A DNA stretch of 64,000 bases from Rhodoferax sp. GTDB taxonomy: Bacteria; Pseudomonadota; Gammaproteobacteria; Burkholderiales; Burkholderiaceae_C. The notes under the pieces are model-generated. The model made no database searches. It saw only the letters and a program-made list of their open reading frames with translations, and was not told where the DNA came from. Location of the stretch: NCBI GenBank assembly GCA_030645355.1, contig JAUSNJ010000182.1, positions 29,842 through 93,841 on the forward strand, written 5' to 3'. Both the position numbers and the translations under genes were made by a program. Every line of letters starts with the position of its first letter. Position 1 is the first letter of the stretch. Shown piece by piece: positions 35,964-46,026 of the stretch.

Positions 35964-36695
35964 ATGAGCACCACCGCCGACCTCGTTCTCGCGCTCAAGC
36001 GCGAACTCAAATCCGCCCGCATGAGCTACGCCGACCTGGCCGTGGCGTTGGGCCTGGCCGAATCCAGCGTCAAGCGCATGCTGGCCAAGGGCGATATGCC
36101 ACTGTCGCGCATCGACGCCATCTGCCGCGCCTTGAAGCTGGACTTTGCCGATCTGGCGCGGCGCGTGGCCGATGCCCAGCCGTTGTTGGCCCAGCTCACG
36201 GCGGAGCAGGAGCGCGCCGTGGTGGCGGACAAGAAACTGCTGCTGGTGGCGATCTGCGTGCTCAGCCAGTGGACGCTGGAACAGATCGTCGCCGCTTACC
36301 GCCTGACCGAGGCCGAGTGCATCGGCTACCTGGCGCAGCTGGACCGCATCGGCATCATCGAGTTGCGCCCGCTGAACCGCTACCGGCTGAAGCTGGCCAA
36401 GGCCTTCCGCTGGCGGCCGCACGGCCCGGTGATGGACTACTTTCGCGACAACGCCTTGCTGGACTATTTCTCCGGCGGATTTGATGGCGCCGGCGAGGGC
36501 CTGCTGCTGGTGCATGGCTCGGTCAGCCGAAGCCTGGCGCCGTCCTTTCTGGAGCGCATGCAGCGCGTGGCGCAGGACTTTGCGCAGCAGCATCTGGCGG
36601 ATCAGAAGCTGCAGGACAAGGACCGCCAAGGCTACACCTTGCTGCTGGCCATGCGCAGCTGGGAGTTCGAAGCCTTTGGCGCGCTGCGCCGCTGA
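35964..36695 (+). CDS. XRE-type DNA-binding regulator
   Basis: 243 aa. An N-terminal helix-turn-helix (MSYADLAVALGLAESSVKRMLAKGDMPLSRIDAICRALKLDFADL, about residues 20-65) is followed by a helical domain of unknown fold, including a possible second winged helix near residues 95-125 (LEQIVAAYRLTEAECIGYLAQLDRIGIIEL). It is divergent from the CREST / MFS-PlsC operon, which it may control. No Shine-Dalgarno is seen before the ATG. Confidence 0.85.
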   Translation: MSTTADLVLALKRELKSARMSYADLAVALGLAESSVKRMLAKGDMPLSRIDAICRALKLDFADLARRVADAQPLLAQLTAEQERAVVADKKLLLVAICVLSQWTLEQIVAAYRLTEAECIGYLAQLDRIGIIELRPLNRYRLKLAKAFRWRPHGPVMDYFRDNALLDYFSGGFDGAGEGLLLVHGSVSRSLAPSFLERMQRVAQDFAQQHLADQKLQDKDRQGYTLLLAMRSWEFEAFGALRR

Positions 36696-36696
36696 A

Positions 36697-36740
36697 TGCT
36701 ATCCAAACAATAGCATTGTCGTCATATTACACGAGGGCTA
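36697..36740 (+). repeat. Dispersed palindromic element, copy F (intergenic)
   Basis: TGCTAT-N7-ATAGC, then CACGAGGGCTA. It begins one base after the stop of the XRE gene and runs to the 3' end of the convergent hybrid kinase. The GCTATCC...ATAGC palindrome could form a short hairpin in both convergent transcripts. Confidence 0.8.
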
Positions 36741-36753
36741 TCGGGCTATTTGT

Positions 36754-39700
36754 CTATGAGTCTTTGGCGACGGAGGTGCTATCCAGGGCGCGCATCAGGC
36801 GCTCGCAGTGCAGAGCCGCCTCGGAGAAGTCAAAGCGGTTGATCGCCTGGGTCAATTCCGCAAATGCCTCCACCGCGGCCAGTGCCCCGATGTCGAGCAT
36901 GCGGGCGTGAACCTCGAGCGCGCGCAGATCCGCGCTGGCTAGCAGCCCGTTCAACTCGCCAAGACCCAGCAGGACCCTGCCCGTCTCTTCGACGGTCAGC
37001 GCAGGCACCTCCGCGGGCGTGCCCTGAGACGAAGGCGACGGCGCGTACGACTGCGCCATGGGCGTCATCGTCGCCAGGGTGCCGGTAACAGCCTCCCGAA
37101 AATTTGCACGCAAAGGCGTCAGGGTCTGTTCCGAAGCTCCGGCCTGGATGGCGCTTTCAAGGGACTTGGACATTGCCGACATATAGGTGGCGCCTACCGT
37201 GGCCGACAAGCCTTTGAGTGTGTGCAACAAACGCGCGGCCGCAGTGGCGTCCCCGCTAGCCAGCAGGGCCTCGAGCTGATCCGCCTGGCTGCGTAGCTCC
37301 AGCAGGTACGACTCCAGCACGGTGGCATACAGCTGGGTGTTGCCCCCCAGGCGTTCGATGGCGCCGTCGGGGTCGACGCTGTTGACGGCAGGCATTTCGG
37401 GAGGCGCAGCCGCGTCGCCCGGTGCAGGCACCTTCGCCACGCCGGCGCGGTTTCTTCGGGTGTGCTGCAGCAAGACACCTACCAGATGGGGCAGGTCAAA
37501 TGGCTTGCCGACGTGGTCGTTCATGCCACTGCGCAGACAGGCATCGCGGTCCGATGCCATGGCGTTGGCGGTCATGGCAATGATGGGCAGGTTGGCCAGG
37601 CCCAGCTGCTGGCGAATGGCCTTTGTGGCCTCGTAGCCGTCCATGACAGGCATTTGAATGTCCATCAGCACTGCGTGAAACGGGTCGGTTGCATTGGCCA
37701 CTGCCTGCACGCCCAGCTGCCCATTGCCGGCGACCTCAACCTGCGCGCCTTCAGCCCGCAGCAATTCCCGGGCGACTTGCTGGTTGATCGGGTTGTCTTC
37801 CACGATCAGCAGTCGCATGCCCTCCAGGCGACCGGCCTTGTCCGAACGGGTGCGGGGCTTCGCGCGCAAGTTGCTCAAGCCCGCACGGGCGTCCACAACC
37901 GCGTCAAACAGCACCGAGGCGGTAATGGGTTTGACCAAAAACGCATTCAGCCGGGCCTGCTCCTGGGCACTGCGTTGCGACAGCTTGTCACGGCCATGCG
38001 CGGTCACCATGATGGTGATAGCGCTCTGCGCCGGTTCGCCGAGCTGCTGGATGCGGTCAATGGTTTCCCAGCCATCCATGTCGGGCATCTGCCAGTCCAC
38101 GAAAATCGCGTCATACGGCGGCTGCAATGCGCGTGCCCGTTCACGCACCAGTGCCAGTGCCTGGGGGCCGGATGCCGCGGTATCGACTTGCCACCCCCAT
38201 GCCCCGGCCATGGCTGCCGTCAGCTCCAGTGCCATGGGGTTGTCGTCCACCACCAGCACCGTCATCTGCATCCGCTTGCGTGGCGGTGCGGGTTCGGTGT
38301 CCCCCGCAATTTCGCTGGCACTGTGGAAGTTCAGTGCGAAGTGAAACGTGCTGCCCTGGCCGAGCACGCTGTCCAGCTCCAACTGTCCGCCCATCAGTTC
38401 AACCAGCCGCTTGCAGATGGAGAGGCCCAGGCCAGTGCCGCCGAAACGGCGCGTGGTGGATGCTTCGGCCTGTGAAAATCCGTCAAAGATGCGTTCCTGG
38501 TTCTCGGGGGCTATGCCGATGCCGCTATCGCGTACCGAAATCTCCACGGTGGTTTGGTCGGCCGCATGGGACAAGACTTTGAGCTTTACGACCACTTCAC
38601 CCTGGCTGGTGAATTTGATGGCGTTGCCCGCCAGGTTGATCAATACCTGTTGCAGTCGCATGGCGTCGCCCACCAGCACATCCGGCAGGGCAGGGTCCAC
38701 GTCAAACAGCACCTCCACAGGCTTGTTGCCGACGTTGGCGGACAGGATGACCGACAGGTCCCGCATCAGGCGGTCCACGCGGAACGGCTGCGGATCGAGC
38801 CCCATCTTGCCGGCTTCCATTTTGGAGAAATCCAGAACGTCGTTGAGCAGTCCGAGCAGGGACTTGGCCGCCCCTTCGGCTTTGGCCGCATAGTCCAGCT
38901 GGCGTGTCGAGAGCTCGGTGTTGCGCAGCAGTTTCAGCATGCCCAGGATGGCATTCATGGGGGTGCGGATTTCGTGGCTCATGTTGGCCACAAACTGGCT
39001 CTTGGAGCGTGACGCCTCCTGGGCGGCCTCGGTGGCGCGGGTCAGCTCCGTGATGTCGGTGTAGGTGGTGACAAACCCGCCATCGGGCATGGGTGCGCCG
39101 CGTACCTCCAGGGTCCGGCCGTCGCCGCGCTGGCGCTGGAAGCGGTGGGCTTGTGCCAGCCGCGCGCGGTCCACGATTTTGCGGATGATGGCTTCGTGGT
39201 CACCGTCCCCATATTCGCCCCGCATGGCATTGAAGCGGATGATGGATTCAAAGCTGATCGGCTCCTGCGCGAACAGCGCATCCGGAAAATCGAGCAGGCT
39301 GCGAAACAGCGGGTTGTCGGCGATCAGATTGAGCTGGCTGTCCATGACGCTCAATCCCACCGGAATATGTGCCAGGATGCTCTTCATTTGCACGTTCTTC
39401 TGGCGGATCTCGTCTTCCAGCTTGCGCCGCTGCGTGATGTCCTGGAAGATGCCGACCAGGCGGACGCGTTTGCCATCGCGGTACTCCGCTTCGGCGGCGC
39501 AGCGCACCCAGATGCGCCGCGCCATGGCGGTGACCACTGGCAGCTCCATATCCCACGGTTTCCCGGTTTTCCGGGCGTTGTCAAACGCGGTCTGGATTTC
39601 GGCGCGGGCCTCGGGCGCAAAGAACGCGATCGATTCCTGCAGCGTCGGCGCATGGCCCTTGGCCACATCGTGGATATGGCAGGTCTGGTCCGACCACTCC

Positions 39701-41484
39701 AGGGTGTCCTCGGCCAGGTCGTATTGCCAGCGGCCGATACCGGCAATGCGACCCGCGCGCGCCAGAAAGCTGGCACTGTCGCGCAGGCTCGCGGCGGACT
39801 CCTTGAGTGCCGCCTCGGCTTTCTTGGCTTCCGTGATGTCCAGGTTGATCCCGTACATCCACTCTGGTTTGCCGTCCGGCGTGCGGCTGAACAGCCGGCC
39901 GCGGGTGAGTTGCCAGCCCCACTGGCCGTTCTTGTGGCGGATGCGCCCTTCGACCTCATAGGTGTCACGCCGGCCCTCCAGATGCTCGTGCAGGTTCTGG
40001 TCGGCAATGACCAGGTCGTCCGGATGCAGCGAGTTCCGCCACAGGCGGTTGGGGTTGGTTCCGACTTCATCCAGGGCGTAGCCAAACAACTCGGCCCACC
40101 GTGCGTTGACACGGACCTCGTTGGTCTGGCAGTTCCACTCCCAGGTGCCGGCGCGGGTGCCGCTGATGATGTTGTTCAAGCGTTGCCGTTCGGCGGTCAG
40201 TACTTCCTGGGCGCGCTTGCTGGCAGAAATATCAGTGCGGATGGAAATGTATCGTTCGATGCCGTGTTCGCCAAAGTAAGGCGCGATGACGGTGTCCAGC
40301 CAATACGGCGAGCCGTCCTTGGCCCGGTTGCAGACTTCGCCATGCCAGGCATGGCCGCTGGAAATGGTCTTCCACACACCATCCCAGAAGCCATCGGGCT
40401 GTGCGTCGGACTTGATGATGCGGTGATTCTTCCCGATCAGTTCTTCGTTGCTGTAGCCGCTGATCTGGCTGAACCGCTCGTTGGCGAAGGTGATGTTGCC
40501 CGCCGGGTCCGCGATCGAGACGATGGAATACAGGTTGATGGCGTCCATCAGCGTCTGCGACTCGCGCAGCGATTCCATCCGTGCAGTCTGTGCCTGGCGG
40601 CGTTCGGCGTCCATGCGTTGCAGGCTCGTCTGCGTCAGGGCGAGGCGTCCCATGACACTGCCTTCCATGCCGGGCGCGACCGCAAGGGGCGTTGAAAAAT
40701 CCCCCTCCCCCAGCCGGTCGAGGCTGGCGTGGACCGTGTCGACCGTGCCACCCAGCGCTTCGCGCATGGCCCAACTGGTGCGCACCAGGACCACCAGCAG
40801 GCCCAGCCCGGTGGCGATGAGCGCCAGGCGCACCCACAGGGCGCGGGACTGCGCGAGCTCGACCTCCAGGCGCGTGCGCGCGTCCACCATCCTGTAGACC
40901 TCGGCGATCGGTTGCATGATCTGTGCCTTGGCCCGGTGGTAGCGTTTGTCATGCACCATCGCTATGGCCTGCTCGCGCGCGGCACTGGCCTGTGGGCTGT
41001 TGTCGTCCATCAGCGCCATGGCGTCAAATTCGGTGCGGGTGAGGGCGTCTGAGTCGGCCTTGGCCTGGGCAAGCTTTTCGAATTCCTGGTCGGTAAACCC
41101 GGCCTGGCGCATCAAGTCCAGCAGGCTGATGGGCCCTTCGCTGCCGCTGTGTGGCCGCTCGCGGTTGGCCACCACGCTGTCCCAGTAAATATTCTGGTAG
41201 TCAACAGGGCGCGGCTGCTTGCCGTCCCGAATGTCCAGAATGTCCTGAAAATATTGCTTGTAGGCAGGGTCCCCGGTGGCCACAAAGGTGCGGACCATGC
41301 GGGTCAGATCATCCGAGGACTGGCGCAATTCATCAGCCAGCAGGATCGACTGGTAACGCCGTTCATTGGCGCGGTCGACACGAGCCTCCAGCAGGGTGTA
41401 GCCCCAAAACAGGCCAGCCACGGCCACGATCAGGATTACCGGAAGCCAGAACCTGCGGGAGAACGGGGGCCGTTTTTGTGGCAT
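36754..41484 (-). CDS. Hybrid sensor histidine kinase with four PAS-type domains, two receivers and Hpt
   Basis: 1576 aa from the ATG at 41484. A TTG one codon earlier is less likely. Membrane helices lie at 14-33 and about 217-238, with a helical periplasmic domain between, then a HAMP-like linker. Four PAS-type regions cover about 305-425, 440-555, 575-690 and 700-815. HisKA has the phospho-His near 838 (MSHEIRTPMNAILG), and the ATPase has DSGIGIAPENQERIF. Receivers carry Asp near 1131 (FVDWQMPDMDG) and near 1276 (LMDIQMPVMDG). The Hpt His is near 1422 (LLHTLKGLSATVG). No partner regulator gene is adjacent, so the output is unknown. Confidence 0.93.
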   Translation of the reverse strand: MPQKRPPFSRRFWLPVILIVAVAGLFWGYTLLEARVDRANERRYQSILLADELRQSSDDLTRMVRTFVATGDPAYKQYFQDILDIRDGKQPRPVDYQNIYWDSVVANRERPHSGSEGPISLLDLMRQAGFTDQEFEKLAQAKADSDALTRTEFDAMALMDDNSPQASAAREQAIAMVHDKRYHRAKAQIMQPIAEVYRMVDARTRLEVELAQSRALWVRLALIATGLGLLVVLVRTSWAMREALGGTVDTVHASLDRLGEGDFSTPLAVAPGMEGSVMGRLALTQTSLQRMDAERRQAQTARMESLRESQTLMDAINLYSIVSIADPAGNITFANERFSQISGYSNEELIGKNHRIIKSDAQPDGFWDGVWKTISSGHAWHGEVCNRAKDGSPYWLDTVIAPYFGEHGIERYISIRTDISASKRAQEVLTAERQRLNNIISGTRAGTWEWNCQTNEVRVNARWAELFGYALDEVGTNPNRLWRNSLHPDDLVIADQNLHEHLEGRRDTYEVEGRIRHKNGQWGWQLTRGRLFSRTPDGKPEWMYGINLDITEAKKAEAALKESAASLRDSASFLARAGRIAGIGRWQYDLAEDTLEWSDQTCHIHDVAKGHAPTLQESIAFFAPEARAEIQTAFDNARKTGKPWDMELPVVTAMARRIWVRCAAEAEYRDGKRVRLVGIFQDITQRRKLEDEIRQKNVQMKSILAHIPVGLSVMDSQLNLIADNPLFRSLLDFPDALFAQEPISFESIIRFNAMRGEYGDGDHEAIIRKIVDRARLAQAHRFQRQRGDGRTLEVRGAPMPDGGFVTTYTDITELTRATEAAQEASRSKSQFVANMSHEIRTPMNAILGMLKLLRNTELSTRQLDYAAKAEGAAKSLLGLLNDVLDFSKMEAGKMGLDPQPFRVDRLMRDLSVILSANVGNKPVEVLFDVDPALPDVLVGDAMRLQQVLINLAGNAIKFTSQGEVVVKLKVLSHAADQTTVEISVRDSGIGIAPENQERIFDGFSQAEASTTRRFGGTGLGLSICKRLVELMGGQLELDSVLGQGSTFHFALNFHSASEIAGDTEPAPPRKRMQMTVLVVDDNPMALELTAAMAGAWGWQVDTAASGPQALALVRERARALQPPYDAIFVDWQMPDMDGWETIDRIQQLGEPAQSAITIMVTAHGRDKLSQRSAQEQARLNAFLVKPITASVLFDAVVDARAGLSNLRAKPRTRSDKAGRLEGMRLLIVEDNPINQQVARELLRAEGAQVEVAGNGQLGVQAVANATDPFHAVLMDIQMPVMDGYEATKAIRQQLGLANLPIIAMTANAMASDRDACLRSGMNDHVGKPFDLPHLVGVLLQHTRRNRAGVAKVPAPGDAAAPPEMPAVNSVDPDGAIERLGGNTQLYATVLESYLLELRSQADQLEALLASGDATAAARLLHTLKGLSATVGATYMSAMSKSLESAIQAGASEQTLTPLRANFREAVTGTLATMTPMAQSYAPSPSSQGTPAEVPALTVEETGRVLLGLGELNGLLASADLRALEVHARMLDIGALAAVEAFAELTQAINRFDFSEAALHCERLMRALDSTSVAKDS

Positions 41485-41543
41485 CAAAGCAGCCGATCCA
41501 TGCTTGAGGAGTAGGGTCAGTGCATTCTACGCATACCGGCTCG

Positions 41544-43121
41544 TCAGTAGCACTCCACCTGGACGGTTGATTTCTGTGCCATGGCCGTGATGTCGACCAG
41601 GCTCATGGCCTTGCTGGCCGCGCTGTTGACGGCGTAGTCCACCGAGTAGGCGTCCAGAAAGCTGGCCAGCGTGGCCTGGTTGATGCCGAAGTTGACGTTT
41701 TGCGCAGCAATTGGGCCGCTGGGCAACATGCGGGCCCGCACAATGCCGACCAGCAAGCCGTTGTGGTCAAAGATCGGGCCACCGCTGGAGCCCGGCTGGA
41801 CCGTGGCCGACATCTGGAAGGCGGAGGTGTCATCGCTGAACCCGGTAAGTGCATTCACGATGCCGGTGGTGACCACCGCACCCGACGACAGGATGCCCTT
41901 CAACGGGTAGCCGACAACGACCAGCTCGTCGCCCATGCGCACGCCCTTGCCGGAGCGGAATTTTGCTGGTGGCAGCGTGGTGCCCTCCAGGCGCAGCAGG
42001 GCCAGGTCGTTCTTGGCGTCTTTGGCGACCACCTTGACGTCCATCCCCAAGGGTTGGACGCGGACCTTCTCGCAGCCCTGCACCACATGCTGGTTGGTCA
42101 CGATATCGCCCTGGCGGCTGACGACGACCCCGCTGCCGTAGACGCCCTTGCGCACGGTGGGGGTTGCCGCTGCGCTGTTGATTTTTGCCAGCAACTCGGC
42201 AGTAGTGGTCTGGCTGACCACGGTCTTGGACTGCTTGGTGGCTTCTTCCAGTTCGGCCGGGCTGAGTAGCTTCTGTACGCGTTCCTTGCCTTCATTGGCG
42301 TTTTTCAGTGTCTCGGCAAAGGCATTGGAGGGCACCGCGGCGTACCAGGCATAGGCCAGTGTGGGTGATTTGGCGACGCCGCCGCGCCCGAACTCGTAGA
42401 CGCTGGCGATCCAGTTGTAACTTGAGACATAGCCCGCCGCCACCGCGCGCCTGAACCAGCGCAGGGCCTCGTTGCCGTCGGCGCTGACGCCCCGTCCCAG
42501 CGCGTACATGCGGCCCGCGGATTCCATGGCATAGGGGTAGGCACGCTCACCGCCCTTTTTGTACCAGTCCAGCGCCACCAGCTTGTCCATCGTCAGGCCG
42601 CCCTTGCCCTCCTCATAGTAGCTGCCCAGCCAGCCCATGGCCGTCGCATTGTTTTGGGCCGCGGCCTCCTTGAACCAGGCCAGGGCCGTGGCCTCGTTTT
42701 TCTCCATGCCAAACAGGCCGGCCGAAATCCAGGAACCCAGGGCCGCCTGGGCCTGTGGGTAGCGCAGTTCGGCGGCCTGTTTGACCAGGGCCACGCCACG
42801 CGCTTCGTCACGGTTGACCAGGTTGCCGGTGAGGTGCATCTGCCCCAGGGTGTAGGTGGCGCGCACTGAGCCGGCAGCCTGTGCCTTCTGGATGTAGTCG
42901 CGGGCCTTGAGTTCGTCGCGTGCGCCGCCCTGGCCGCGCATCAGCATCTCGCCCATGACGACCATGGCCTCGGCGTCGCCCTGTTCGGCCGGCTCGGCCA
43001 GCTCTTTGCGCGCATCGGTGTAGCGCTGCTTGGAATGGGCTTCCAGGCCTTCGGCCACGTCGGCCTGCGCGCCGGCGTGCAGGGTGGCGAGGGCGAAAAT
43101 CAAATAGGGGGGTATACGCAT
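41544..43121 (-). CDS. Secreted Sel1-repeat protein with trypsin-like protease domain
   Basis: 525 aa. A signal peptide (MRIPPYLIFALATLHAGAQA) is followed by about seven Sel1/TPR-like repeats at residues 25-270 (AMGWLGSYYEEGKGG, AMESAGRMYALGRGV). The C-terminal domain (about 320-500) is a trypsin/DegP-like serine protease. The triad is His in VTNQHVVQG, Asp in KNDLALLRL and Ser in VQPGSSGGPIFD. All three residues are intact. A periplasmic quality-control or adaptor-guided protease is a fair inference. It is divergent from the M16 peptidase across 85 bases. Confidence 0.88.
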   Translation of the reverse strand: MRIPPYLIFALATLHAGAQADVAEGLEAHSKQRYTDARKELAEPAEQGDAEAMVVMGEMLMRGQGGARDELKARDYIQKAQAAGSVRATYTLGQMHLTGNLVNRDEARGVALVKQAAELRYPQAQAALGSWISAGLFGMEKNEATALAWFKEAAAQNNATAMGWLGSYYEEGKGGLTMDKLVALDWYKKGGERAYPYAMESAGRMYALGRGVSADGNEALRWFRRAVAAGYVSSYNWIASVYEFGRGGVAKSPTLAYAWYAAVPSNAFAETLKNANEGKERVQKLLSPAELEEATKQSKTVVSQTTTAELLAKINSAAATPTVRKGVYGSGVVVSRQGDIVTNQHVVQGCEKVRVQPLGMDVKVVAKDAKNDLALLRLEGTTLPPAKFRSGKGVRMGDELVVVGYPLKGILSSGAVVTTGIVNALTGFSDDTSAFQMSATVQPGSSGGPIFDHNGLLVGIVRARMLPSGPIAAQNVNFGINQATLASFLDAYSVDYAVNSAASKAMSLVDITAMAQKSTVQVECY

Positions 43122-43206
43122 GGTTTTCTCAGACAGTTTGCTGCAAATATACCCGCTGCCCTGCGTCGGCTGCTAAGCTCGCGCGGTTGCAATTGCGGGA
43201 TCACCC

Positions 43207-46026
43207 ATGTCACGAACGCTTCTTCGAAATATCTGTGCCGCAGCCGCTTTGCTGCTGACCCTGTGGGGCGCGCAGGCGGCGCTCAATCTGTCGGACCCGC
43301 TGCCGGTAGGTCCCCAGGTCATGGTCGGGAAACTGGCCAATGGATTGACCTACTACATCCAGAAAAACAGCCGCCCCGAGAAGCGGCTGGAGCTGCGCCT
43401 GGTGGTCAAGGCCGGCTCCGTCCTGGAAGACGAGGACCAGCTGGGCCTGGCGCACTTTACCGAGCACATGGCGTTCAACGGCTCCACGCACTTCAAGAAA
43501 CATGAGCTGATCTCGTACCTGCAGTCCATAGGGCTCAAGTTCGGCGCCGACCTCAACGCCTACACCAGCTTCAACGAGACGGTCTACATCCTGCCCATCC
43601 CCACGGAGAACCGGGACAATATTGAAAAAGGTTTCCTGGTGCTGGAAGACTGGGCGCAGGGTGTCAGCTTCAACGACGCCGACATCGACCTGGAACGCGC
43701 CATCGTGCTGGAAGAGTTGCGTCTGGGCAAGGGCGCACAGGACCGCATGAACAAGGTTCTGCTGCCCAAGCTGTTCAGCGGCTCGCAGTACGCCAAGCGC
43801 CTGCCCATCGGCACCGAGGCCAGCCTCAACGGATTCAAGCATGACGCCATCAAGCGCTTTTACAAAGACTGGTACCGCCCCAATCTGATGGCCGTGGTGG
43901 TGGTCGGCGACATCGAGCCTGCTGAGGCACGCGCCCTGGTGGAGTCCCACTTTGGCAAGCTGCAGAACCCCGCCAACGAGCGTGCGCGCACCTATCCGGC
44001 AATCCCGGCGCGCACCCAGTCCGAGGCGCTGGTGGTGACCGACAAGGAAGCCACCAACAACGTCATGCTGATCCGCTACCCGGTGCAGCCGGCCAAAACC
44101 GTGCTGACCATCGGCGACTACCGCGATTCTCTGGTGGAACAGCTGTTTGGCGCCATGCTGGGCCAGCGCATGCAGGAGCTGACCCAGCAGGCCACGCCGC
44201 CCTTTGTCGGGGGCGGCAGTGGCGCCAGCAAGCTGGTGCCCGGCTACCGGTCGTTCAATTCCAGTGCCCTGCTGGGCCGCATGGGCGCCGGACCCGCAGG
44301 GGACGCGCTGGTGCAGGAGAGCGAGCGCGCCCGGCAATTTGGCTTCAGCGCGTTGGAGCTGGAGCGCAGCAAGAAGAACCTGCTGCGCAGCGTCGAGCAG
44401 GGGCACGCCGAGCGCGAGAAGACGGACTCCGCCCGCTATGCGTCCGAGTACCTGCGCAACTTTCTGGAGCAGGAAACCATTCCCGGCATCGAGAATGAAC
44501 TGATCTATGCGCGCGAACTGCTGCCCACGATCGCGCTGGCCGATGTCAACCGCTTTGCCCAGAGCATCATTCCGGAAAAATCCGCCAAACTGGTGGTCTA
44601 CATGGGAAGCGACAAGGCCGACAGCAACACGCCAACCGAGGTGCAGCTGCTGGCCAGCGTCAGCCAGTCGGAACAGCGCGCGGTCACCGCCAGGGACGAA
44701 AAAACCGTGGCAACCACGCTGATGGCGCGCCTGCCAGCGGGTGGAAGCATCGTCGCCGAACGCCACAACGCCGCGCTGGGCCTGACCGAGCTGGACCTGT
44801 CCAACGGCATCAGGGTCATCCTCAAGCCCACGGATTTCAAGGCCGATGAAATCACCATGGGCGCCAATCGCTTTGGCGGGCAGTCCCTGTTTGGGCAGGC
44901 CGACATGTTCAATGCCGGCTATGCCAGCAACGCCGTTGCGTCCATGGGTGTGGCCGACTTTGCGCCCATCGAGTTGCAGAAGATGCTGGCCGGCAAGGTG
45001 CTGGCCGTGAACACGGGGCTGGGCTTTTACAACGATTACGTCAGTGCTTCGTCCAGCAACGCCGACCTGGAGACCATGCTGCAGTTGTTGACGCTGAAGT
45101 TCGGCCCGCCGCGCAAGGATGCCGACCTGTACCAGTCCTTTGTGACCCGCTCGCAGGACAACGCCAGGAATGCCATTGCACGGCCCGAATCGGTTTTTCT
45201 GGATGCGACGCAGACCACGCTGTTCAATGACCACCCGCGCCTGCAACTGACCCCGCGTCCTGCGAACTTTGACCAGCTGAACCTGGAGCGCATCCTTGCC
45301 ATCTACCGGGACCGCTTTGTCAGCGCCAAGGGCCTGACCTTTGTTTTTGTCGGCAGCTTCACGGTGGATGCCATCAAGCCGCTGCTGGCCCGCTACCTGG
45401 CCAGTCTGCCAACGCCCGACGTGGCGACCCGCTACCTCGATGTGGGCATACGCCCCGTGACCGGTGTGGTGAAGAAGGAGGTGCGCAGCGGCACCGAGCC
45501 CAAGAGCGTGGTCTCCATCACCTTCTCCGGCGCGGCCACCTACTCGGAAGAAGAGCAGTTGCGCCTGAATGCGCTGGTCGAGGTCATCAACCTGCGCATC
45601 ATCGACGTGCTGCGGGAAAAGCTCACGCTGATCTACGGCGGCAGCATGCGCGGCGGCCTGTCACGCACGCCCTATACGCACTACCAGCTCGGCCTGTCAT
45701 TGCCCTGTGCGCCCGAGAATGTGGAGAAGGTGATTGCCGCAGCGATGGGGGAGATTCAGAAAATCCAGGACAGCGGCGTGGAGGCATCGGACCTGGCCAA
45801 GGTCAAGCAGAACTGGCTGACGGCGCACCGCAAAAACCTGCGCGAGAACGGCTATTGGCTGGGGCGGCTGCAAACCGCGGCGCTGTATGGCACCGACCCG
45901 GCCACCATCCTCAACTATGAGAAACAGGTTGCCGCCGTCACATCGGCCGACCTGCAAGCCGCCGCGCAGCGCTACCTGAAGCGTGACAACTACGTGCAGG
46001 TCGTTCTTTACCCTGAACAGAAGTAA
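43207..46026 (+). CDS. Secreted M16-family zinc metallopeptidase
   Basis: 939 aa. A signal peptide (TLLRNICAAAALLLTLWGAQAAL) precedes the inverted zinc site HFTEH (about residue 83), with the third ligand Glu in RAIVLEELRLG near 160. The two homologous halves of the pitrilysin fold are visible: the first active, and the second degenerate with no HxxEH. The length matches the 900-residue periplasmic or lipoprotein M16 peptidases. It degrades peptides in the envelope. The divergent Sel1-protease gene suggests shared envelope proteolysis. Confidence 0.92.
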   Translation: MSRTLLRNICAAAALLLTLWGAQAALNLSDPLPVGPQVMVGKLANGLTYYIQKNSRPEKRLELRLVVKAGSVLEDEDQLGLAHFTEHMAFNGSTHFKKHELISYLQSIGLKFGADLNAYTSFNETVYILPIPTENRDNIEKGFLVLEDWAQGVSFNDADIDLERAIVLEELRLGKGAQDRMNKVLLPKLFSGSQYAKRLPIGTEASLNGFKHDAIKRFYKDWYRPNLMAVVVVGDIEPAEARALVESHFGKLQNPANERARTYPAIPARTQSEALVVTDKEATNNVMLIRYPVQPAKTVLTIGDYRDSLVEQLFGAMLGQRMQELTQQATPPFVGGGSGASKLVPGYRSFNSSALLGRMGAGPAGDALVQESERARQFGFSALELERSKKNLLRSVEQGHAEREKTDSARYASEYLRNFLEQETIPGIENELIYARELLPTIALADVNRFAQSIIPEKSAKLVVYMGSDKADSNTPTEVQLLASVSQSEQRAVTARDEKTVATTLMARLPAGGSIVAERHNAALGLTELDLSNGIRVILKPTDFKADEITMGANRFGGQSLFGQADMFNAGYASNAVASMGVADFAPIELQKMLAGKVLAVNTGLGFYNDYVSASSSNADLETMLQLLTLKFGPPRKDADLYQSFVTRSQDNARNAIARPESVFLDATQTTLFNDHPRLQLTPRPANFDQLNLERILAIYRDRFVSAKGLTFVFVGSFTVDAIKPLLARYLASLPTPDVATRYLDVGIRPVTGVVKKEVRSGTEPKSVVSITFSGAATYSEEEQLRLNALVEVINLRIIDVLREKLTLIYGGSMRGGLSRTPYTHYQLGLSLPCAPENVEKVIAAAMGEIQKIQDSGVEASDLAKVKQNWLTAHRKNLRENGYWLGRLQTAALYGTDPATILNYEKQVAAVTSADLQAAAQRYLKRDNYVQVVLYPEQK

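Noticed and set aside
39145..40695. 516-codon frame antisense to the hybrid kinase
   Set aside because: The other strand encodes intact PAS domains; this one has no recognisable motif.
43210..45246. 678-codon open frame antisense to the M16 peptidase
   Set aside because: It is Gln/Gly/His-rich, has no family motif and mirrors the codon bias of the real gene. Long antisense frames are common in high-GC DNA.
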